DNA of 64,000 nucleotides from positions 26,528,618-26,592,617 of the forward strand of contig OZ024809.1 in the NCBI GenBank assembly GCA_964017045.1, given 5' to 3'. The position numbers were made by a program, and so were the translations under genes. A model generated the notes under the pieces. That model saw only the letters and a list, made by a program, of their open reading frames with translations. It was not told where the DNA came from and made no database searches. Source of the stretch: Omphiscola glabra (taxonomy: Eukaryota; Mollusca; Gastropoda; Lymnaeidae). This document shows positions 1 through 11,812 of this stretch, piece after piece. Positions within the stretch are counted from its first letter, which is position 1. Every line of letters begins with the position of its first letter.

Positions 1-192
1 ACAGAGAGATTCACAGATACACACACAGACACGCACTCACAGACGGACACATACAAACACACACACTCTCTCGCACAAACACACACGCATACAGATACAC
101 ATACACACACACTCACACACACGCACTCACACACAGGCACACACACACACCCACAAACACAAACAGACATACGCACGCACACGCACATGAAC
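1..192. repeat. CA-rich imperfect microsatellite
   Basis: Almost the whole segment is (CA)n broken by GA, GC and TC dinucleotides. It continues beyond the left edge of the window. No coding potential is visible. Confidence 0.9.
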
Positions 193-774
193 AGACACGC
201 ACAGACACAAACAGTATATGTAACATATGTCATTACGACTGTTGTTGAAAGTAAAACTCCAATTAAGTGGCAGGGTAGCAACAAAAAAAGGGGGGGGGGA
301 GAAGGGAATGGGCCGGAAGAAACGGTCCCCCTAGGGCTCCACTTCTTTCTTTTATTGGAGGGCGGCATTTTCGTTTAACTGCAAGGGTGGAGCACCGAGG
401 CCCTCCCTCTCTTACATTTTTCTACCCTCTTCGAACAAGTTAGAATTCTACCTGCCGCTAGATTTACGGTGAGCAGGTGAATTGATCAAATGACGCGACA
501 GGTTCAGAGATAAAGAGTGAGGAGGAGGAGGAGGAGGTGGGTGGGTAGGTGGATACAGATTAATGTCATTTTTATTAGCATCGAAATTGTGTGGTAGCGT
601 GTGGGTGGGTGAGGACGAAAGTGAGTATCAGATGCCGTGTGGGTGTGTGAAGATAAACTTGAGTATCAAATCTGTGTGCATGTGTGTGAGGATCAGCATC
701 TATGTGAGTGTGTGTGAGAGTATAAGTGTCTGTGCGGCTGTGTGAAGATGAAAGTATCATGTCTATGTGGGTTC
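193..774. other. Non-coding stretch with GT-rich imperfect repeats
   Basis: There is no recognisable gene. Positions 515-555 are GGA/GGT-rich and 590-770 are a degenerate run of GTGTGTGAG-like words. The short open frames here come from this low-complexity sequence. Confidence 0.5.
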
Positions 775-897
775 TGAACACATACTTAAACTCACGGACA
801 ACTGAACACAAGATTCCGAACACATACTTAAACCCACGGACAACTGAACACAAGATTCCGAACACATACTTAAACTTGCGGACAACTGAACACACAG
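775..897. repeat. 42-bp tandem repeat, about 3 copies
   Basis: The words GAACACATACTTAAAC and GGACAACTGAACACA recur every 42 bp. The last copy diverges into CACAGACACAC. Because 42 is divisible by 3, open frames on both strands are artefacts of the array. Confidence 0.9.
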
Positions 898-964
898 ACA
901 CACAAATTAAAAATATTATTCTCATGCACTTAAATATGCATGTGCGGTGCCTCAAACGTAAAAC

Positions 965-982
965 GGGGGGGGGGGGGGGGGG
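965..982. repeat. Poly-G run (18 G)
   Basis: An uninterrupted run of 18 G. It is one of many long G or C homopolymers in this window. Confidence 0.95.
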
Positions 983-1232
983 AAGTAACGACCTAATTTT
1001 GGCACCCTGATGTTTCCTAAGATGCCAAAACAAATTAAGGCATCGGATTCCGGAAAAAGTAACCGGTTGAACCGGTTAGTTTTGGAGCCGACATGACAAC
1101 CAGAAATTCTTTTATGTTGCTTTTTCGGACCCACTTTGGGGCCAGAAACCGGTTTGATGACATGCGCCAGAGTGGACTCCGATGACCTTGTATGGCACCG
1201 GAATGACCCCCAAAGTCAGGCTGACTAGAGTC

Positions 1233-1371
1233 CAGAGGCGTAGCAATGGGGGCAAGGGGGGCAAATGTCCCTGAGAGTCAGAGTAGTTAAGGGCGCCAAA
1301 ATGTGCTTTGAAGGGAGGCTTTTTAAAATGAATCTTGTTCCCGGGCGCTAAACACTCCAGCTACGCCTCGG
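1233..1371. mobile_element. hAT-like MITE of the CAGAGGCGTAGC family, diverged
   Basis: The left end is CAGAGGCGTAGC and the right end is GCTACGCCTCGG, an imperfect inverted repeat of the left end. The interior shares GGCGCCAAAATGTGCTTTG and TTTAAAAT with the copies at 7920 and 63540. No flanking duplication is visible (CTAGAGTC versus GACGATTT), so the copy is old or its flank has been altered. It has no coding capacity. Confidence 0.75.
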
Positions 1372-2212
1372 GACGATTTGGGAATTTTCAGCCTGTCACT
1401 AGCGTGATGCGTGGGCAAGTTTGGTGCCCTATATTTCGTGCTGGAAAAAATATATAAACGTATTGTTGGCCATTCGCTGGTCTCAGAGCTGACATGGTCA
1501 GGGAAGGTCTTGGAATTCCACGATAGCTCGACCCAAAAACGGGTGGACACGAGTTCCGACTTGGGCATGGAACCTGGCTGTGTATTGGGTCTAGGGTTAT
1601 GTGATACCGTAAAAGCTCAAATATTAACATAATGAATTGTTTCGCTAATGTATTGTTTTTACAATTAATATTAACAGGAAATTAGATATATGAATATGTC
1701 ATGCGCAGAAGGACAAGAAGACAGGACGTGTGAAAGAAGATTTTGAGTTAGTCTCTTGCCGTGTTTAATGTACATCTTGTGGCATTGTAACAGTTATCCA
1801 AGAAATCTTCAGTGAACTATGTATATGAAGTAATAAGACAATGAAAATTATGTTTCATTCAGTTCAGGAGATTCATTTAATACTTGTGTGAAGTGAATAT
1901 TCTGTCAATAAATATATTGTGGTGGGATTCATGGAATTTGGCCTCATGCTTTTTACGATAAGTATCGGAATGATAATTAGGAGTGCTGAATAAGCAATCG
2001 CAATAATACAACATCATTGTTACAATTAACATTGCTCTTACAGATACCATTATTTCATCTGTCATCTTTGGAAACACCGGGGGTGACAAAAATCGGTCTG
2101 ACCACCCGAAAAAAAACCGGCTAAGTATCACAGCTAAATATCATTGCCAAGTCCCAACTTCGTCTACTTGTTGATGGAGCACAGCCGGCAACGAGCATTG
2201 CCCACGAACACT
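1372..2212. other. No gene seen
   Basis: Unique-looking AT-rich sequence with no recognised coding region, RNA gene or tandem repeat. Confidence 0.4.
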
Positions 2213-2221
2213 GAGCATACT

Positions 2222-2491
2222 CATCATCATCATGTCCCGTAGTCTTTCGACCGTTGGGGCGCCACAGATGACATGTACACTATTCTTCTCCATTCCTCTT
2301 GGTCTCCTGCCCTACGCATAGCATCGCCTAGTTGTAATCCCGTCCATTCTTTGATGTTATCTTCCCGTCTTTTTCTCTGTCTTCCTCTTCTTCTTCTTCC
2401 TCCTCTAGTTGTGCCCTGCAAGATTTCTTTGGCGAGCCCTTGTTTTCTGGTCACGTGGCCATACCATTCAAGTTTGCGCTTTTTTACTGAG
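2222..2491 (-). pseudogene. 3' end of a non-LTR retrotransposon (LINE) reverse-transcriptase ORF
   Basis: Read on the minus strand, this encodes the C-terminal tail typical of many invertebrate LINE pol proteins. It contains KLEWYGHVTRK, then GLAKEILQGTTRGGRRRRGR, QRKRREDNIKEWTGLQ, and a final EEWRRIV..SSVAPQRS. The ORF stops just before a (CAT)n/(ATG)n tail at 2222-2234, as expected of a LINE 3' end. Everything upstream of this tail (RT catalytic core, endonuclease) is missing, so this is a 5'-truncated dead copy. A second copy lies on the plus strand near 48.7-49.2 kb. The clade (I, RTE or another) cannot be decided from the tail alone. Confidence 0.85.
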
Positions 2492-3041
2492 CATACTAGA
2501 CACGAGAAAATCAGTTCAACTTGTCAAGTTTTCCGGAATTCGATCCGGCATCTTTGGAAACCCCAGGTTGCGAAATTTGATCGCTGCATTCCATACGTTT
2601 AGGGTGCGGTATCCCATACCGTTTGGGCGCGGCACATACTTTTTGAGGTGCATAGACTTTTTAAAAAATGTGTTTAGTTATCCATGGGTTCAGTTGTCAA
2701 TGTGTTCATTTGTCCGTTTGTTCACTTTTCCGTGTGTTCGCGTGTTTATGTGTTTACCTGTCGGTGTGTTTACTTGTCGGTGTGTTCACTTGTCCGTGAG
2801 TTCATCTGTCTCGGAACTTTGGCTGGGAGCGTCAATGAGACACAAACAGGTTGTGTAAATTAAAAAATATAAATATATATATATATGTTAAGCTTTAAGT
2901 ATGATTAGGAAAAAAACAACGAATATAATCTTTCAGCCCATGCCTTCATCGGTACAAAAAAAAATATCAATGTACATCCTACCTATTCCTAATGATGGAC
3001 GAAAAGAATAAGAATGGGTACGTCCATACTTACCTACGTCA
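2492..3041. other. Non-coding; short GTGTTCACTTGTCCGT-like repeats
   Basis: Positions 2698-2806 hold about six diverged copies of a ~16-bp word related to GTGTTCACTTGTCCGT. Positions 2870-2890 are a short AT repeat. No gene was recognised. Confidence 0.6.
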
Positions 3042-3410
3042 TAGAGAGCAATAGCCCTACTTTCTTACATCATAGGGAGCAATGGCCCTACTTTCCTTTA
3101 TCATAGGGAGTAATGGCCCTAATTTCCTACATCATAAGGAGCAATGGCCCTACTTTCCTACATCATCGGGAGGGAGCAACGGCCCTACGTCTCTACATCA
3201 TAGCGAGTAATGGCCCTACTTTCCTACATCTTAGGGAGCAATGGCCCTACTTTCCTACATCATAGGGAGCAATAGCCCTACTCCCCTATATGGTAGGGAG
3301 CAATAGCCCTACTCCCCAATAAGGTAGGGAGCAATAGCGCTATACGTTGCTCTACGTCCTACGTCATGAGGAGCAAGGGCCCCCTACGTCATATGGAGCA
3401 ATGGCCACTA
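3042..3410. repeat. ~32-bp tandem repeat, about 11 copies
   Basis: The words CATAGGGAGCAATGGCCCTA and CTTTCCTACAT alternate every ~32 bp. Copies diverge towards the right, with CTCCCCTATATGG variants from 3290. Confidence 0.9.
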
Positions 3411-4364
3411 TGACGATATAACATAAAATTTGCAATGTTTCTATTAAAACGATCAATTTTTTAAGAATAATAATAACTCTCTGTTTTTTTATAATCTATC
3501 CAATCGCAGCGCCCCTTCAAACCGTTTACAATATAAGATCTCTTGTAATTATCAATCGTCTCTTTAAATCTGCTTTGATCTCTTCAATTCAGACACCTGC
3601 CAGACGGCAACTCCCAGATAACAACACAGACGATATCAGATGACGCCACCAACCTGTCACATGACAACGCTAAGCGATAGGGACACTTAAGTGTAAAAAG
3701 TATTGACACCGGGGACTTTGATCAATCAGGCATCTCGTTAATTTTTGGACCGATGCAACAATTTTTTGACTGCCGAAACATATGTTTTTACACACACACA
3801 AAAAAAATAATTGACTGAAAATAAAAATGAACTACACTTTTCATGACGTCATGAGTCATACATAGAAAACTATCCGATAGTTGAGATTCATCAACTTCAT
3901 TCAAAGAATGCAGACATTAGTAGAAAACGACGTGAGATGTTTGTTGGTGATAGCTTCAAAAGCCCCGTCACAATGTCACACAGTTATGTTGGGCTTGTTA
4001 ATGCACCTAGGCATGTCAGGTGTAGCGGGAGGGGGAATTCAGCCCAGGTTTAAGGTGGGTGGGGGGGGGGGAGAATTCATCCAAGTTTTAGAAAAAAAAG
4101 AGAGGGGTATTAAGCCAAGATTTGGGGAGGGACTTGGTGTATTAGAAGACCTTTATTTCCCCTTCATTGTGTGGCTGGACCTGCCAAGTCATGGGTCAAG
4201 GCCAAAGGAAACGTTTTGTTTTTAGATTGTAAAGGTATTAAATTGGCGCAGGACACCTTTAGATAGAAATCACAGCCATGTACATGGCGTATAATTATTA
4301 CATGTGTACAGCGCGCAGGTAAACATGGCATTTGTACAGTATGAAGGCGACATGAAATTTGAAA
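3411..4364. other. No gene seen
   Basis: AT-rich sequence with a G-run at 4061-4070. Open frames near 3880-4220 show no recognisable domain. Confidence 0.4.
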
Positions 4365-4465
4365 ATGGAGGCCCCCACCTGTAAATATTAGGCTACTTCA
4401 TGGCCCCACCTGCAAATTTTAGGCTACTTCATGGCCCCACCTGCAAATATAAGACTACTTCATTG
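4365..4465. repeat. 31-bp tandem repeat, 3 copies
   Basis: GGCCCCACCTGCAAAT followed by AGGCTACTTCAT occurs three times at ~31-bp spacing. Confidence 0.85.
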
Positions 4466-5856
4466 CTACATCACAGGTAAATTTTACACTGCCGCTTTGA
4501 AGGAGATGAAACCGGTGTACCAGACAGAACAATATGACAAATATAAAATAATATTGATTCACCTAGTCAGGCAAATATCGCATATCACAGTCGCAGGTCG
4601 TTACAAAGTCTTGAAGTTTAAGCCAATGCTATTTTAAAGACAAATCTTTAAGTCAAACTCTTAAACTGTTATATATATATCAACATATAGCATCTGTATT
4701 AAGAATGTAAAAATGGATTGTATGTGTTATGTTTAGTTAAGTCGATGGGAGCTTATCTATACTTGCCCTTGACACCACGTGATAACATGGCGTCTGCTTT
4801 GGTCATTTTACACATTTGACTGTGTCGGTTGTAATCAACTAACTTTATGTGAAAAGTGGTTGAGCCGGTCTTTGTCTAGTGTATTGATACACATGATTAT
4901 TGCCACTAATTGAAGGGTTTATTTTTTTAATAGAAAAATCTAATGCTCTTCATCTTAGAACGTGCAAATTAATTTTGAATAAAGTATATTGCGGTCATCT
5001 GCGGCGATTTGCGGTAGAAACGTGGCAGCCATTTTTGACGTTTGGTAACAATTTGCGGGATGTCTAGTGTAGCCATCTGGCCTTGGGCAGACCGTTTCTG
5101 TTGATCTAGTTGTAGTGCCAGTGTGTGGTCTGTCGATATGACCTTTCCAGAGAATGTCCATTCGTTTGTACGGGTACATAAAATTGACATTTTCTCAGCC
5201 CCGAGTCAGAATACTCTAAGTACACGCGAGTTTCTGCCTAAACATTGACACTTGGCGCTAGTATTCTGAGCTTGCAATAAAACACGGCTTGGTATGACTG
5301 CATAATAAGTTAGTGCTTCCCATCTAATTCACCGTGACAGGACAGTGCTCCTTTGGTGTTCAGTGCCACCAAGTGCGCCCGGTAGATACAGAACAAACAT
5401 TCTACAGCCGATGAGACGCGCAACTGAAAGTCTGGTTGGTGCGCAAATGTTTGAATTTCGTGACACAAAGGGTTATGAAGAAGTGCCTTACGAGAGAAAC
5501 AGTTCTGTTATGTAGCAGCACATTGGCCTAATGACACTTACCTACCAGAATGATATACAGATGACACAGCTTAGACACTAAACCAACCAGCATGTCATTT
5601 ACAGAGACGTACCGAGGATGTGGAACGACACATGGCAGGGTGCCCGGGACATCCACTTGAGTGGGGCACAAAATCAGTGAGCCGAATAAATGGTATTGAT
5701 GTGTGCCCTGATAATGTGCATTTTATTTCTCGTCGTGAGGGACATATGCCCTGTGAACGCCTCTGGTGATTGCGCGATGCTATGGCGGCTTCTGTGATAA
5801 GACGGTACGGTACGTGAGTGGACCTGAACCCAATCGTTTCATAAACGTCCATTGAT

Positions 5857-5861
<5 letters not shown>
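4466..5861. other. No confident gene; possible very old transposon sequence
   Basis: No clear gene. On the minus strand, 5600-5850 encodes fragments that vaguely resemble an IS630/Tc1-type transposase (HVPYRLITEA, RNHQRR), but they are too degraded to call. Confidence 0.3.

Positions 5862-5917
<56 letters not shown>
5862..5917. repeat. (TA)n microsatellite
   Basis: Uninterrupted TA dinucleotides, 28 repeats. Confidence 0.97.
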
Positions 5918-5922
<5 letters not shown>

Positions 5923-7154
5923 ATTAACTGCCAATATAATTGTGACCTTCCTCCAGGTCGAATGAAACTAATCAATTATGTATTAATAAATTGGGATTTT
6001 ACTAACGACCATGCGACACTATGAAAACAAAATTGGGTTAGATTGATAAGCATTTTTTGTATAAAGTTTGTCTATTTATAAAAAAATATTTATATGCACT
6101 CCGAAATGGAACAACTCTAATAAATTTACAAATGTGCTATCCATTTGAGCTTACAACACAACTTAAAGTAAGTCTACCTTTATGGAATGTGACTCCGAAG
6201 TTTACTCCATTACTCCTGAAGGAATGTGTACGTAAAAACACAGCTATTTATCTCTCACAGACACACAAGCAAAGTTTTGGTATCACAATATTAAAAGACA
6301 GGCATTAAAATATCAACGCATACTGTCAACAGAAACGTGACTCGCGCTGTCACCGTCTCTCCACCACATGCAGTCTAGGTGGCTGTACAACCTGCACATA
6401 TTTCTAGTTTAAATCACCTTGACACCGGAAGTTCACGCTTAATGTAAAATGCCGTTAATTTAATTACGTTAAAAAAAAAAAAACAACCTACTGTCCGTTT
6501 GTGACACCACTCCTACAGGTAACTCAATACATCCTCAATGGCTGCCTCAACAAGTAATCCCATGAAATGCTAACGAGTGTCACAGGATTATCTGTACCAG
6601 CCCTCAACCACAAGCTCGTAGAAAGTACACGGCCTGTCTAACTGTGTGGGGGCCTCTCGTCGACCCAGTAATGGTGGTAAATAGGGCGTCAACTGCAATG
6701 GTGTTTTTTTTTTCTTCTCGTATTTTTTTTTAATGCAGAAGTATGTAAATAAAGATTACAAAGGTCACATGACGGGAACGCTTGTCAACCGTGAAGCTAA
6801 AAATAGAAACGGTAAAAATCACGAGCTTCGGAAAAGATGAATGAAAATACGCCCGTAAATAGCGGTTCCCACATTCTGATATCCGGACAACTTGTGGCAA
6901 TAAGGAAGGAGCCCCTCAAAAATCCCTTTCAAATGTTTCTGTTCGACATGTCTTTAAAGTTATAGCAATGTGTAGGCAGCAACACTCGTGTGAATAGGAC
7001 ATAGGAGAGTGGGTGACTTTATCAAGGGAACTTTGTTACCAGAGAGAAAGAGAGAAAGAGAGTAAGAAAGAGAGTAAGAAAGAGAGAGAGATTGAACAGA
7101 GACCACGATTCTTTCAGCTTCCGGTTTTCGTGTATGTTCAATTCTATCTTGTGA
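5918..7154. other. No gene seen
   Basis: AT-rich unique sequence. Positions 7040-7092 hold a short GAGAGAAAGA repeat. No domain was recognised in the small open frames. Confidence 0.4.
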
Positions 7155-7158
7155 AGGG

Positions 7159-7352
7159 ACAGTTAAGATGATGACAGTTCAGATGATGACAGTTCAGATG
7201 ATGGCAGTTCAGATGATGACAGTTCAGATGATGGCAGTTCAGATGATGACAGTTCAGATGATGACAGTTCTGATAATGACAGTTCAGATGAGGACAGTTC
7301 AGATGAGGACAGTTCAGATGATGACAGTTCAGGTGATGGCAGTTCAGATGAT
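7159..7352. repeat. 15-bp tandem repeat, about 13 copies
   Basis: The unit is GATGATGACAGTTCA with G/A variants at positions 5 and 8. Its length is a multiple of three, so repetitive peptides open on both strands (MMTVQ on plus, HLNCH on minus). These are shadows of the array. Confidence 0.95.
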
Positions 7353-7919
7353 GGTTCGTGAAAAAAGAAAAATGTGTCTTTTTTTTCACACGCCCGTAGA
7401 CTGCTATTTGTTTGAATGATTTTATGAGAAGTGGAGGAGGGGGGGCTCTCTTTGTTGTGGGGAAGGGAAAAAAAAGGGGGGAGGGGGCAAAGAGAGATGC
7501 ACATACGCTATTCGCGTTAGTCCAAAAACTATGGCACATCCTCAGGGAGATGAACATATTGAGATATAAAGATATGAGTTGAAGAAATGTAACATCACAG
7601 AATAATAATTTGAAAAATATCAGCCGGCATTCTAGAGTTGTGGTCTCCGAAGAATTGGGGTGCTCGTCCCCCCCCCCTTTCCTTAACACATTAGGTGCGC
7701 CCCTCCCCATTACACTAGTGACGCGTTTGTTAATCTCTGGTATAGGAGATTCATCTCGTCATTGAGTAACCATAGGTCTGTCCATGACCAGAGTGTGATA
7801 TCACAAATCATAATACTCTAGTTGTGTATGTTTGGCTGTAACGCTGTCATCCATTTGGCGCGCAAAAATAAAAAAAATACCATATGTTAATCACTATTTT
7901 GGATTCTTATAAAGTGCGT
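7353..7919. other. No gene seen
   Basis: Contains purine-rich (7430-7490) and poly-C (about 7669-7678) patches. No recognised gene. Confidence 0.4.
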
Positions 7920-8089
7920 CAGAGGCGTAGGTAAGCCGGGGCAGGGGGGGACAGATGTCCTTAGGCGCCAGACTAGTTAGGGCGCCAAAATGTGCTTTGA
8001 TATTATTTTATTGATGAAGATAATGGGTTTGAGTGTTGAATAAAAGAAAGGGGGGCTCTTTAAAATCCAACCCTCTAGCTACGCCTTTG
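7920..8089. mobile_element. hAT-like MITE of the CAGAGGCGTAGC family with perfect 8-bp TSD
   Basis: The ends CAGAGGCGTAGG and GCTACGCCTTTG are near-perfect inverted repeats. The flanks are AAGTGCGT on both sides (7912-7919 and 8090-8097), a perfect 8-bp target-site duplication of the size expected for hAT elements. At 170 bp it cannot encode a transposase and must have been mobilised in trans. The interior GGCGCCAAAATGTGCTTTGA is shared with other copies in the window. Confidence 0.92.
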
Positions 8090-8330
8090 AAGTGCGTCAC
8101 TTGAATGGATGTTTTGCCAAGTAATTTTAGTAGATGTGACGTTCGCACAGTGCCGCCTCCATTGGTTTTTAGACTATTTGTAGTAAAGTAAGGGTCTAGA
8201 ATATTAAGTTCAAAATGGCTGATTTCGTATGGTGTGTATCTTACTGCAACTTCCGGGTCATTGCGTTTAATTTTAGTGCATGTTCCGTGTGTTCTTTTTC
8301 TGGGCTGGGAGCTAATCCTTCCAAGTAAAT

Positions 8331-8872
8331 CAAGTGTGTCCGTCAAGTGTGTCCGTCAAGTGCGTCCGTCAAGTGTGACCGTCAAGTATGTCCGTCAAGT
8401 ATGTCCGTCAAGTGTGTCCGCAAAGCGTGACCGTCAAGTGTGACCATCAAGTGTGTCCGTCAAGTATGTCCGCAAAGTATGTTTGTCAAGTGTGTCCACA
8501 AAGTGTGACCGTCAAGTGTGACCGTCAAGTGTGACCGTCAAGTGTGACCGTCAAGGGTGACCGCCAAGTGTGTCCGTCAAGTATGTCCGTCAAGTATGTC
8601 CGTCAAGTATGTTCGTCAAGTGGGTCCGTCAAGTGTTTCTGTCAAGTATGTCCGTCAAGTATGACCGTAAAGTGTGACCGTCAAGTGTGTCCATCAAATG
8701 TGACCCTCAAGGGTGACTGCCAAGTGTGTCCGTCAAGTATGTCCGTCAAGTACGTCTGTCAAGTACGTCTGTCAAGTGTGTCCGTCAAGTGTGTCAGTAA
8801 AGTGTGTCCGTCGAGTGTGTCCGTCGAGTGTGTCCGTCGAATGTGTCCGTCGAGTGCGTCCATCAAGTGTTG
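8331..8872. repeat. 13-bp tandem repeat, about 41 copies
   Basis: The unit is CAAGTGTGTCCGT with many single-base variants (TATG, TGACC). The right edge drifts to CGAGTGTGTCCGT before ending at GTTGCCGGCC. Repetitive SSVSVK-type peptides in the plus frames are artefacts. Confidence 0.95.
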
Positions 8873-9225
8873 CCGGCCAAAAAGTATGGATACCGTTTCT
8901 AGTAACAGACATTTAGCCTTAGGCCGGATCTAAACCACCTACAACCGAGGCTTTGCCCCTAAACAAATGAGGACCAAGTGTTTGGTCCACGCGCGGTCGG
9001 CGGTGTCAGCAAGGGGAAGATAGTAGTAGACTCTTAATGTAAGAAAAACACAATAAAAAACAAAAATTTGCATGTCTTCCTGCAAGTTTATAAATAATTT
9101 GTATTTTATGTTACCATTAGGCAGGTGGTGTTGTTGTGGGCAGAGTGAACGCCTACCACGCGAATGACCTATGTCGGATAACTACCGGAAGTGACCTTTT
9201 CTGTCTCCGATATTTTCTCGAAAAT
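8873..9225. other. No gene seen
   Basis: Spacer between two arrays with no recognised feature. Confidence 0.4.
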
Positions 9226-9452
9226 GTTATTGTATAAAATGTATTGTATAAAATGTTATTGTATAAAATGTTTTGTATTAGATGTTGTTGTATAAAATGT
9301 TAGTGTATAAAATGTTATTGTGTAAAATGTTATTGTGTAAAATGTTATTGTATCAGATGTTGTTGTATAAAATGTTATTGTATTAGATCTTGTTGTATAA
9401 AATGTTGTTGTATAGAATGTTATTGCATAAAAATAAAATGTTATTGTTTAAA
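9226..9452. repeat. 15-bp tandem repeat, about 15 copies
   Basis: The unit is TATTGTATAAAATGT, with GTTG and TTAG variants. Confidence 0.93.
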
Positions 9453-9589
9453 ACGTGACGTAGAGCCTTAAGTGTCATTCTTTGTGGAAGATCTTTTTGT
9501 CCCATTGCAAATTGATGGCTAGCGGCTTATTTCAATATTACAATGACGCCGCTGATGATGGCAACGAAGAGAAGGATGATGGAGAGATC

Positions 9590-10029
9590 TGACTGAAGAC
9601 CCTCTTAGTGATGAGGATCTGATTCAAGACACTCTTAGTGATGCGTATCTTATTCAAGACATTCTTAGTTCGTGATGTGGCTTTGCCTCAAGACACTGTT
9701 AGTGTGATGTGGTTGTGGATCTCATTCAAGACACTCTTAGTTCGTGATGTGGATTTGCCTCAAGACACTGTTAGTGTGATGTGGTTGTGGATCTTATTCA
9801 AGACACTCTTAGTTCGTGATGTGGATTTGCCTCAAGACACTGTTAGTGTGATGTGGTTGTGGATATCATTCAAGATACTCTTAGTTCGTGATGTGGCTTT
9901 GCCTCAAGACACTGTTAGTGTGATGTGGTTGTGGATATCATTCAAGATACTCTTAGTTCGTGATGTGGCTTTACCTCAAGACACTGTTAGTGTGATGTGG
10001 TTGTGGATCTCATTCAAGACACTCTTACT
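9590..10029. repeat. 72-bp tandem repeat, about 6 copies
   Basis: TTCAAGACACTCTTAGTTCG, GCCTCAAGACACTGTTAGTG and GATGTGGTTGTGGAT recur in order every 72 bp. The unit also contains an internal half-repeat (CAAGACACT..TTAGT twice). The 24-residue periodic ORF it gives on the plus strand has no recognised domain, and I treat it as an array artefact. Confidence 0.92.
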
Positions 10030-10493
10030 TAATTTTCGGACATGTAATAAGATGGAAAATGGTAATGTTATTAGAATAAAATATAGAGTGGCATAGCTAG
10101 GGTTAGTGTTAGTGTCACCCCGGACGGGCCAAGATGTTTGAGCCCCCCCCCCCCCTCCAAATTTGTTTTAAAAAAATACGCGCTCAATTTATAAAAACCA
10201 GTGTCACGCGGTCCTGAACGCCCCTCCCTCCCTCCACCCAACCTTCCTGCGCCAGGGCTATGAGACCTTTTGATGTTATGAAATATGGGTCCTTAAGACA
10301 AGGCCTCGGAAAACATTGTATAAAAATGTATATTTCCTGAGGTGAGGCTTCAAGGTCACACATTCCCAGGTTTATAATACAATTTCCGCTGTTCAGGAGG
10401 ATGTAAGAGCTTCTTGTTTAGAGGCCGTAAAATGTACTTGAGTTAGATAAGCGTGTATAGGTAGGGGTACGAGAACTCTCCCATCCTCTAATC
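10030..10493. other. No gene seen
   Basis: Contains a poly-C run (10142-10155). No recognised gene. Confidence 0.4.
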
Positions 10494-10661
10494 CAGCGGT
10501 TCTTAATCTGTGGGTTGCGATCTCTATGGGGTTTCGAGCGACCCATACACAGGGGTCACCTAAGACCATCGGGAAACACATATTTATGAAGCAGGGAGAA
10601 ACATATTTTATGTTCGAACTGTATTAAAGGGTCGCGGCATGAGGAAGGTTGAGAACCACTG
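10494..10661 (+). mobile_element. SPIN-like non-autonomous hAT (Buster-type) element
   Basis: Begins CAGCGGTTCTTAATCTGTGG and ends GGTTGAGAACCACTG. The interior carries GTCACCTAAGACCATCGG and AAAGGGTCGCGGCAT. From memory, these ends and inner words match the SPIN/URR1 family of vertebrate hAT elements. Flanks are CTCTAATC and CTCCAATC (7/8 match), an 8-bp duplication of the nnnTAnnn form known for Buster-type hATs. At 168 bp it has no transposase. Orientation is arbitrary, set by the CAGCGG end. Confidence 0.9.
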
Positions 10662-11139
10662 CTCCAATCCGAGGACCAGGTACGGATCTACGCGAGAGAT
10701 CTGCCAATCAAAGTCACGATTCGTGTAAAACCGCAAGGTAATCACTGAAGTTAATTCCCCTGTCCTGAGTTATGGCCCCTGTATTGCGGCATGTTGACAG
10801 GATAATTTGTGAAGGTAGAAAAAGAAGAAAAAAAGACAGAAAACTCAAAAGAAACAAAGAAAGAAAACACGAGCAGGGGACTTAATCGTCACCCTTACAG
10901 TCTTCCCACGGTACACTCCCCTGAAGTGAATAAGTATTTAGGTCACCGTATTGAGGATTGTGTGTGTGTGTGTGTCGCTACCAAATGATAACAAGATATC
11001 AAGACAGGTGTCGTTACTTGTAACTGCTACGTCATGCCAGGAGTTGGGACGAGCTGGTAAAACCCCCACTACGGCCCAGTCCGTGAATATATCTTGTCTA
11101 TCCATTGGTCGGACACAAGGACATGACGTATGGGCTATT
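10662..11139. other. No gene seen
   Basis: Contains (GT)n at 10958-10974. No recognised gene. Confidence 0.4.
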
Positions 11140-11419
11140 TGACATAAGGGGGTCATCTGACATAGGGGCCATCTGTCACAAGGGTCATCTGACACATGGG
11201 CCATACGACCCAGGGGCCATCTGACACAGGCGTCATCTGTCACATGAGCCATCTGTCACTTGGGCCATCTGACACAGGGGCCATCTGACACATGGGCCAT
11301 ATGGCCCACGGGCCATCTGACACAGGCGCCATCTGACACAGAAGCCATCTGACACATGGGCCAAACTGACACAGGCGTCATCTAACACAGAGGCCATCTG
11401 AGATAGGGGCCATCGGACA
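11140..11419. repeat. 16-bp tandem repeat, about 17 copies
   Basis: The unit is GGCCATCTGACACAGG with many variants. Confidence 0.93.
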
Positions 11420-11777
11420 CTAGTCATTAATGACTTTAAAAGATTTATTTCTCGTTTTAAAAAAATTGAATTAAATTATCTTAGGTAAATTAAATCTCAC
11501 CTGTTCCAGGTTGTTAATTTGCACGCAAATTTTAATTACTTTTAGCTTTAAAACATAGTTCCATTAGCCTCAAACTAAAACCAATATTATATGCATCAAA
11601 AAATCCTCTAGTCGACTAGATCACGTTTGACCAGCTAAAGCACAACCACACTCCGAATTTACACAATTAACCTCAAATGCCAGCCTTCGTCATTAAAACA
11701 CTCAAATCCCCCCACAAGGCACCAACACGCACGTGAGGTAGGTCATGGCAAGATGAACCATGAGCCAACAATAAAGG

Positions 11778-11812
<35 letters not shown>

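Noticed and set aside
5595..5975. Minus-strand ORF with faint Tc1/IS630 transposase resemblance
   Set aside because: No DDE/D catalytic order or terminal inverted repeats are visible, and part of the frame lies in the (TA)n microsatellite.
7144..7710. 188-residue minus-strand ORF with NCHHLNCH repeats
   Set aside because: The periodic part is the 15-bp array, and the remainder has no recognised domain.
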